A DNA stretch of 64,000 bases, taken from the NCBI GenBank assembly GCA_034509755.1, contig CM067541.1:59159556-59223555 (forward strand). Reading direction: 5' to 3'. Below the pieces are notes generated by a model. That model worked only from the letters and a program-made list of their open reading frames with translations, had not been told where the DNA came from and searched no databases. This DNA comes from Anisodus tanguticus (Eukaryota; Streptophyta; Magnoliopsida; Solanales; Solanaceae). Numbering within the stretch: position 1 is the first letter of the stretch; every line of letters starts with the position of its first letter. The position numbers were made by a program, and so were the translations under genes. Positions 56,929 to 64,000 of the stretch are shown one piece after another.

Positions 56929-59231
56929 ATTGAAGAGTTGAAAGAAAACACCATCACGTTCTTAATGTGGCACGAGCATTGAGATTTCAGGGTCATCTTC
57001 CGATTAAATTCTGGGGAGAATGCGTTTTGACTGCGGGATACTTGATCAATTGAACACCATCTTTGATTTTGAATGGAAAAATCCCCAATGAAATTTTATA
57101 CGTGGAAGCGCCTCATTATGATCATTTAAGGGTGTTAGGGTCACTATGCGATGCACATACAAAGGAAAGAACAAGAGACAAGTTTGAGAGTCGGAGTTGT
57201 AGGTGTATCTTCTTGGGATACCCCTACCAACAGAAATGTTGAAGACTGTATGACTTAGAAAACGATGAATATTTAGTCTCAAAAGATGTGGACTTCTACG
57301 AGACTAAGTTCCCTTTTGCCATAGGAATAGGTAACTTGATCGACAACATAGAAGTGATTCCGGATGAAAGGAATCAACACATTTTCGAAGAAGAACATAC
57401 AGATAATGTAGGTGCCAAAAAAGCTCGAATAGAAGAAATTCATACACCGAATACCGAACCTACGAATCAACCAGAATTTGATCGGACAGATGCTACTCTG
57501 AATAATGAAAATGTGAACGAAGTACAGATGGAAGGTACCCTGACTAATGAAAAGCCACCGGAGGAATAATTGGATTGAGGTAAACGCCAGAAGCATGACT
57601 CGGTTCGATTAGTTGACTACGTTACTGAAACATTCCAAAAAGAAAGTCCATCAACGAGTTTGCCCAATCCTCATCAACCCTCAGGTGCACCTTATCTTTT
57701 AGCTCACTATATATCTTGTGATAATTTTTTCTTGCAACACCAAAGCTTCCTTGCAGCAATTACCATAGGAATTGAATAAAAATCCTTCTCGGAGGCTATG
57801 AAAATGGAATATTGGAGAAAATCCATACAACAAGAAAACCAAGCATTAGAGGATAATGGCACATGGACATTGAAAACATTTTCGCCGAGCACTCAGATGT
57901 AGATGGGTGTACAAGATCAAATACAACTCGGACGGAAAAATTGAACGATATAAAGCTCGGTTGGTCATCTTCGGTAATAAGAAGAAGGAAGGTATTGACT
58001 ACAATGAAATATTTGCTCCTATTGTGAAAGTAGTGACCGTTCGAACCTTCTTAGTGGTAGCGACCGCTCGAAATTTGGAGTTGCATCAGATGGATGTTCC
58101 TAATGCCTTCTTGCACGGTAAACTGGCGGAAGAAGTTTATATGAAATTACCACTAGGATTCTGCGTCTGGTCCGGGGCAAGTATGCCGATTGGGTTCAAA
58201 CAGTCATACTCCGATTATTCTCTCTTCACTATGAACCAGGGAAGTATGCAACTTAACGTCTTAGTTTATGTGGATGACTTGATTATTTCTCGAAATGACC
58301 ATGGTGTCATTGCACGGTTCAAAGACTATCTCCAAGTCTGTTTTCACATGAAGGATTTGAGTCCCCTGAAGTATTTTCTGGGGGTTGAAGTTGTGCGTAG
58401 ACCAACTGGATTATTCCTTTGTCAACGAAAGTATGCCTTAGATATAATGTTTGAGTCCGGGCTATTGGGAGCAAAACCGATTAGAACTCTCATCGAACAG
58501 AATCACAATTTGGATTTGGCCAAATGGGCTAATTTGGAAGATCCGGAACCATACCGACGTTTGGTCGGCAGATTGATATACCTCAATTTTACCCAACCGG
58601 AGTTGTCCTATTATGTACATATTCTATCATAATTCATGCACCAACCGAAGGAAGCACACTGGAGAGTCGGTGTTCGGGTGGTAAAATACTTGAAAAAGAA
58701 CCATGGGCAAGGAATTGTGTCAAGTAAGGATTGTGATCTCCAGTTGTATGGGTAGTGTGATGCGGACTGGGATAGATGTCCATTGACCCAAAGATCGCTC
58801 ATCGGATGGTTTATCTCCCTAGTGAGTTCACCGGTATCATGGAAAACCAAGAAACGACACATTATCTCTCGCCCGTGAGCAGAGGCGGAATACTGTTCAA
58901 TGGAAATGACAGTTTGTGAATTGAAATGGTTGAAGGGAATCCTAAATAGCTTGTGCGTTGAACATAAATCTCTGATTGAAATGTACTGTGATAGTCAAGA
59001 AGCATTGTACATTGAATGAAATCCAATATTTTACGAACGGACTAAACATATTGAAGTTGACTGTCATTATGTCCAGGATGCACTCCAATCGGGTATAATT
59101 CTTTTGAGTTATGTGTCAACCAACGAACCATTGGTCGATGCTTTTACAAAGGCTTTGGGCAAATCACAACATGAATATCTGCTTGGCAAGTTGGAAATTC
59201 GAGACCCCATGCTCCAACTTGAGGTGGGTAT
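56929..59231 (+). mobile_element. Copia element, 3' part, copy 2
   Basis: Starts at CAGCGGAATTGAAGAG like copy 1. It includes the integrase end, linker, RT and RNase H. Relative to copy 1 it lost about 80 bp within RT (after GTCTGGTCCGGGGCAAGTAT, near 58186) covering the RLKQALRSWF segment. Confidence 0.85.
57841..59210 (+). pseudogene. Copia RT/RNase H, copy 2, interrupted
   Basis: The ORF at 57907-58632 (241 codons) carries KARLVIFGNKKKEGIDYNE, LHQMDVPNAFLHGKLAEEV and VLVYVDDLIISRND with the YVDD site. The in-frame 80-bp-scale deletion near 58186 removes a conserved RT segment. RNase H (CDSQEALYIE, DAFTKALGKSQHEYLLGKL) follows after stops. Confidence 0.8.
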
Positions 59232-59431
59232 TGAGATGTTTCCTAGTTTAACTCTATTAGTTTTATGGTAGAATCCTATTATAAGTATATTTGGTAAATT
59301 GTAATTATAGTAGTTTATTAGAATAGAGTTTCCTTTTTAGAATAGGGAAATGAGAACGTTTGCCTCTATATAAAGAAATCATTATGATGAATGAAAGCAA
59401 GAAAGAATTCTCCCAATATTTTTTTTTCGCT
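59232..59431 (+). repeat. 3' LTR of copia copy 2, fused to defensin intron end
   Basis: Begins TGAGATGTTTCCTAGTTTAA and matches the 5' LTR for about 195 bp, with scattered differences. It then runs ATATTTTTTTTTCGCT straight into TGTAG, the defensin splice acceptor. A TATA-like TATATAAAG is present at 59367-59375, better formed than in the 5' LTR (TCAATAAAG). Confidence 0.85.
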
Positions 59432-59633
59432 TGTAGTTGGAACGATGATCCCATCGAAAATATTGGCAGAAACATGCTACCAGATACACCCAGAAATATT
59501 GTGCGACCGAGGCAAAGTTGAACCGGAATGTTTACCTTTCTGCATTAATAAATTTGGACCCTCCGCTGGTGGACAATGCATTGAAGAAATTGGCTTTAAT
59601 GGTCCTTTTTGTGCATGTGATTATCCTTGCTAG
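59391..59633 (+). pseudogene. Orphan defensin-like exon 2 with LTR-derived 5' extension
   Basis: Exon 2 sequence (59437-59633) is 197 nt like the original and keeps all eight cysteines, with three residue changes (E to K, T to P, Q to E) and one silent change. No exon 1 is present. Reading from an ATG at 59391 inside the LTR, the frame is open into the exon for 80 codons. The added N-terminus (MKARKNSPNIFFSLVVGT) has a short hydrophobic run but is not a convincing signal peptide. An LTR TATA box at 59367 would place transcription start at about 59395-59400, possibly after that ATG. Splicing of a long transcript from 46480 onto this exon is an alternative. Poly(A) signal at 59654-59659. Probably a pseudogene; expression would change that. 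Confidence 0.6.
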
Positions 59634-59681
59634 TCATGTTAATTTCTTCTACCAATAAAGTACTATATGAACGGCACTTAC

Positions 59682-61079
59682 TGTTGGATTGCTCTATTGT
59701 ACTTTATAAAGCAGTACGGAAAGTAAATAACTATTACAAGTGTTCGAAAGGATAAACAAATATTCAATATATAGAAATTGAATCTTGTTGAAGAAATAGG
59801 CCAATCTTCAAAACTGCCGTAAGCTTGTTGTGTCTTGAATCTTGATAACCTGAAATCAAGAAACTACTAAATCCGGATGGTTACAACGTTGTGTGTTGAG
59901 TCGAGGAATTGCCCTCTGTCCTTAAGACAAGATTGCCCCGTATATATGCTTTTACGTTAGCGGGCAATAGTCTCCCAAGATAAAACAACACTTTAATCTC
60001 AACGCTACAAAGCCAATAGGTTGAGCCTGGCGAATAAAACAAATATAAATTGACTTGCTGAAGATATGGAAAAGGAAGGAAGAGTTTCTATCTTCTCTTC
60101 TGTTTTGTCTCTGTGTATATAGTGTTTCTAGGTTGTGTATATCTTGTGTATATCACACTATATTTCGTCACTGTTTTGCAATGGTTTTCTTTATTGTTTT
60201 GCAGTGATTTTGCTCACTGTTTTGTGTCTGTTTTGCTCACTGTTTTGAGTTGTATTTTATGCTATATTGCTCACTGTTTCTGTCTGTTTTTCTCTCACGA
60301 ATTGAGACAAAAAATAGCTCAATATATTGCATGTAGGAGGGCAGCCCAACAACCATAAACAAGGCTATAATGGCCATTAAGTGAGGGTTGTTAATGGCAT
60401 TAGAGAGGCTGATTTATGGGTGGTTTATGGTCATGAATGAGGCTGTTCAATTGCCCAAGTAATGGGCTGTTAATGGAGGAGTTAATCAGTCAAGTAATGG
60501 CTGGTTAATGCTCCAAAACGCAGTCCAACGGTTCTGCCTTCCGTCACCCCAAAATCAACTTTCCAGAAACTCTGGGGACCAAACTGTAAATATTAAGCAA
60601 TTTGGGGTCCAAAAAGATAATATCAGAAAGTCCCTACAACCCACAGCCCATGACCCGTGACCCAAGCCCGAGACCGGACCGGACGGGACGGGACGGGCGG
60701 GCGGCGACGGCGCGCGTGTGGGCTTAGCTTTGAACGTAAGCACATCTAGGTCCTCCCTCCTTTAAACACATGGGATACCCCTTGGGGTCCCAAACCCTTT
60801 ACCACATTAGAGACTTATATAGAGAGCAATTCTTCATATTCCCACTGATGTGGTAGATTTGTCCCACACCATATTTCCATGCCTCAAACACTTTACTTCG
60901 TGAACCAATATCTCTTTCATTTCTCAACGAAATTTGACGATTCTTGGCCCTACGGTCATCTACTCACTTCGTAGATCATGCATATGCGAAGAGACAAAGC
61001 CTCCAATATACAGAACACTAGTGTTTAATTAATTAAATATGGGTGGACGCACCTCCCCGCCAAAGGCAAATTTCCAACA
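59682..61079 (-). repeat. Large copia LTR (1398 bp)
   Basis: Bounded by TGTTGG at 59682 and CCAACA at 61079, a perfect 6-bp inverted terminus. In the minus sense it is the 3' LTR, preceded by the purine-rich CTTTCATAGAGGGGAT (61081-61096). It contains a very GC-rich patch (60663-60725, GACGGGACGGG repeats). The flank on the plus-left side is CTTAC, the expected 5-bp target copy. Block copy 1 shows the uninterrupted target (GGCACTTACATGTAG at 54479-54493). Confidence 0.85.
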
Positions 61080-64000
61080 ATCCCCTCTATGAAAGAGAGA
61101 TTGTGGCGCACACACAAGGTGCCTACTTTCAGCAATTTTTTTAGCGAAAAGATATTGCATCAGGAGAGGTAGCTTCTGCTTTGAACCTTCCCTAGTTGAA
61201 ACCATCGAACTTACTTACTGCGCGGTGAACGTGATGTCTTGAACCGTCAGTGTTTAGTGTAAGCCAAAACAATGATAACAACACAATAACTCTTCTTATT
61301 CGTTTTCATTCTTACGTTTTTGTCCGTTGTGGCCGTGGACACACTTGGATTCTTAAGTGCGTTCATTTAAGGCGGCCTTCCTCGCACTTAAATATGTGAT
61401 CTCCTACAAGGTATCCTGCTATACCCCACTTCACAAGTGTTAGGAATTATTAAAAGTTTCCCCAACCTTAACCTCAACCGTTTGAGGATCATTTAAAGGT
61501 TTGGAAGCTTAACCTTTATCCACCATGCAGGTAGCACTTTAATGTCTATCGCGGGAACAACTTTAGATTCATGTTTCCGTACAGAAATTATCATCCGAAG
61601 TGCTTCTTGCTTCCACCGAAGCGCTCAACTGAACATTTTGCCGCTTAGTTTTCCCATTGAACCAAATTCTTGGGATCTCCAATCAGTATGGTTGGGTTAC
61701 CACCGCAAAGGTTTGTATTGTTTGGATTTTAAGCCCATTCTCCTAGACAAGCAGAACACTTGATCTCCAGGTAGTCCCTTAGTTAGTAAATAAGGAAGTG
61801 ACACCCGTGATGATCAACTGCCATACGGTCTTATATCTCCGACAGATCCTGACAGATATGTCCAGACGCTGTCATCCGTGTCCTTCATGAAGCCGACCGG
61901 CTAGCCACAGTGTATAACTGCTGAAGACACGGGTTTCTCCTAATAAGGGACGTCCTCTAAGGAGTCGTGAAGTTACTCAACTTCTTTCATGCTTTGTATA
62001 AAGTGATAAACTCCGATTTCATCATGAATCGGACGATGCAAGTTTGCTTAGAGGTTTTTCCAAGACACACCATACACATTTACTTGTGGCTTTGGAGTTC
62101 TTCAGATCTGATGTCCAGTTTGCATCACTGTGTTCTTCCAGAACCGCTGGACATCCAGAATACTATAATCCGTAGATAAGTGAATAACTCAGATATCGTC
62201 ATATCCGACTTAACTCCTTCTATTGATCATGTATTAAGATCATCAGTGAAACTTAGTTCAACTGATCTATTTGTAGGATGATACCGGGTCGGTTGTAGTG
62301 TGTACAATACATTGAACTACTCGTGACCTGAGCATATCGCTCCTTGTCTATGGGTGCACCATGATTCCAATCAGTTCTATGATTCATATCCATTGGTGGC
62401 TTCAACGAGACTGTCAATTATAGACCAGTCCGTTAGATGTCTTAGAAATCTAATTCCTAAGATGTCATCTGTGATACCTATATTTTTCATATCGAGACTT
62501 TGTTTCAATATGACTTTTACTTTCAGACTGTTGATTCTCCAACTATTGGCTTTCTAACTTCAGAGTCAATGTTTTTGTGGTCGGATTCATTGTTTCTGTT
62601 TTATGTGAAACTTTCAATACCAAAATGTAAACATTTCAGGGACCAAAATGAAAGTTCAGGAAGAAGCCCAACAATCCAGCAAACCAACTATGATTCTCTT
62701 CTTCCAACTCTCCGGTTGGGAAGGTTGTTTCAACATCCATGCCACGCAAGACTGCATGGCTCGTGATGTTAAGCTACTCTCAGGGGAGCACATGTACAAG
62801 TAGTCGAGGCTTTGAACTCGTCAGTAGGTCCATCTTTTTTGTACTCACTTTGAGTATCCTTTTTCACAACCCAAAAGTTCTTTTCCCGGAGGAAGATCAA
62901 CCATTACGCAAGCATGGTTCTATATGATGGAATTTATTTCTCTCTTTATAGCTTCTTTCCAAAGCAGCGCTTTTGGAGATGACAATTATTTGTTAATTGT
63001 CCACGGTTCATTCTCAACCATACAAGCTAGAAGGACTGGAACAAGTCCTTGTCCCCTTCTTTGCTCCGTCTCGGTTCAACATCTAGAATCCCTGAGTTCT
63101 GCAGATCTGGAATATTAAGTTCCGGATAGCCAGCAACTTTCGAGTCCTGTAGATACGGAACGTCTAGTTCGGACAGTGCCATCGCGGGTTCTTGTTAACC
63201 TTGAGCAATTACTCATTTTTCATTTTTCAAGGAAAGTTATCTTCTAAGAATTCAACATTTTTTGACGCCAAGAGGCGATAAGCACTACTGTTATTTGCAG
63301 ATCCAGTGGATATGCAATCTACAGTCTTAGGTACAACTTGACCTGTTTCGGTATTCCAACTTTTACCTAGCCACCCCACATAATTTGGGCGTATGACTTT
63401 GTGCTTGGCTAACACCGTTGGACTGAGGTGAGAAATGAACAGTCGTTTAATGAACAATGCTTCACATTCTCCCCCTCTATCACTACAAATTTTGCAATCC
63501 ATAGGCTTAGTTGATTTCCAACTTCTGCTTTGTAGCGCTTATCCGCTTCAACAACTTCTTCTTTGCTTTTCAACAAACAAAGGATTACATACGTTGTACC
63601 ATCATTAATTAAGGTCACAAAGAACTTGTCTCTCCCCTCTATTTTGTATAAACTTCAAATCACCCAAGTAGGTGTGACTATGTTCTAGAGGAGCGGTGCT
63701 TCTTTCGCTATTCCCTTGACGGAATTTGGAAAGGTGATTTTGCCTCTTCTCCTACCTCACATTTATTTTGAGGGTTTATGTCGACAGAAGGCAAGAATCT
63801 CAACATCGTTAGCTTTTGAATGACTTGCTATTTAACGTGTCTTAATCTATGATGGCATAGATGCACGGATTACAAATATATCATTCATTTGGCTACAGAC
63901 ATACTGTACCATTCTTAGTTATTATAGACTGTTGGACTAGTCTCAAACCCAGCTTGACCAACAACGTCCCTTAACCAAGTTTGGGACATGTATCACCTCA
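61080..64000 (-). mobile_element. Copia retrotransposon interior, minus strand, runs off the window
   Basis: From the LTR inward (minus strand) the sequence is RNase H and RT (about 61,100-62,950), then integrase (about 63,000-63,700). Recognised: MDVETTFPTGELEEEN near 62700-62745, a mutated form of the copia MDVKTAFLNGELEEE block. The integrase core is at 63409-63618 (TLINDGTTYV, LLKSKEEVVEADKRYKAEV) and 63227-63502 (SDRGGECEA, PKTVDCISTGSANNSSAYRL). Many stops and frameshifts make it dead. Gag and the 5' LTR lie beyond 64,000. Confidence 0.8.

Larger units (their letters stand above)
55494..59680. repeat. Duplicated block, copy 2
   Basis: Second copy of 50150-54480: Ole e 6-like gene, copia 3' half, then a longer copia LTR (59232-59431) fused to defensin exon 2 and its 3' UTR. 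It ends at GGCACTTAC where a large copia LTR begins (59682). Confidence 0.85.

Overview
The window looks like nuclear DNA of a dicot, most likely a member of the Solanaceae. It is AT-rich, its genes have many introns with GT/AG borders, and its intergenic space is built from Ty1/copia retroelements, RTE-type LINE tails, AU-type SINEs, TRIM-like LTRs and Stowaway-type MITEs of the kinds I associate with that family. The family call rests on repeat style and protein resemblance recalled from memory, not on a search.

Layout. 1-10,045 is gene-poor: a broken DUF1985/Ulp1-type transposon relic (about 841-1942), three degenerate tandem-repeat fields (2187-2838, 4237-4600, 5215-5720), an AU-type SINE, an unknown broken ORF (4687-5075) and a Mutator-like transposase N-terminus (about 6115-6610, minus). 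10,046-14,259 is a decayed copia element with both LTRs. 17,105-19,871 is a nest of TRIM-like LTRs in inverted arrangement with a 5'-truncated RTE LINE inside, bounded by a perfect 17-bp target-site duplication. 22,108-40,904 is the conserved gene island: a 12-exon group 3 sulfate transporter (SULTR3;1-like, +), a 6-exon BUD32/PRPK kinase of the KEOPS complex (-) converging on it, and a 2-exon PIF/Harbinger transposase-derived (ALP1-like) gene (+) whose single intron has swallowed a 2.6-kb RTE LINE. 40,905-46,479 is intergenic with repeat fragments.

46,480-59,680 is the most unusual part. A small secreted defensin-like gene has its signal-peptide exon at 46,480 and its cysteine-rich exon at 54,244. 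The 7.7-kb intron between them holds a rearranged copia element and, on the opposite strand, a complete two-exon gene for an Ole e 6-like secreted cysteine-rich peptide. The block Ole e 6-like gene + copia 3' half + defensin exon 2 is repeated downstream (about 55,494-59,680). In the second copy the defensin exon has no exon 1 and is fused directly to the copia LTR by what looks like a TTTCGCT microhomology deletion, creating a new 80-residue open frame. From 59,682 to the window end lies a second, larger copia element on the minus strand with a 1398-bp LTR. It interrupts the duplicated sequence just after the second defensin exon.

The conserved genes have unrelated house-keeping roles (sulfate transport, tRNA t6A synthesis, chromatin-linked domesticated transposase). 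The two cysteine-rich peptide genes form a local, retroelement-mediated duplication. I saw no tRNA, rRNA or CRISPR array. Exon borders were set by hand from splice sites, frame and family resemblance.
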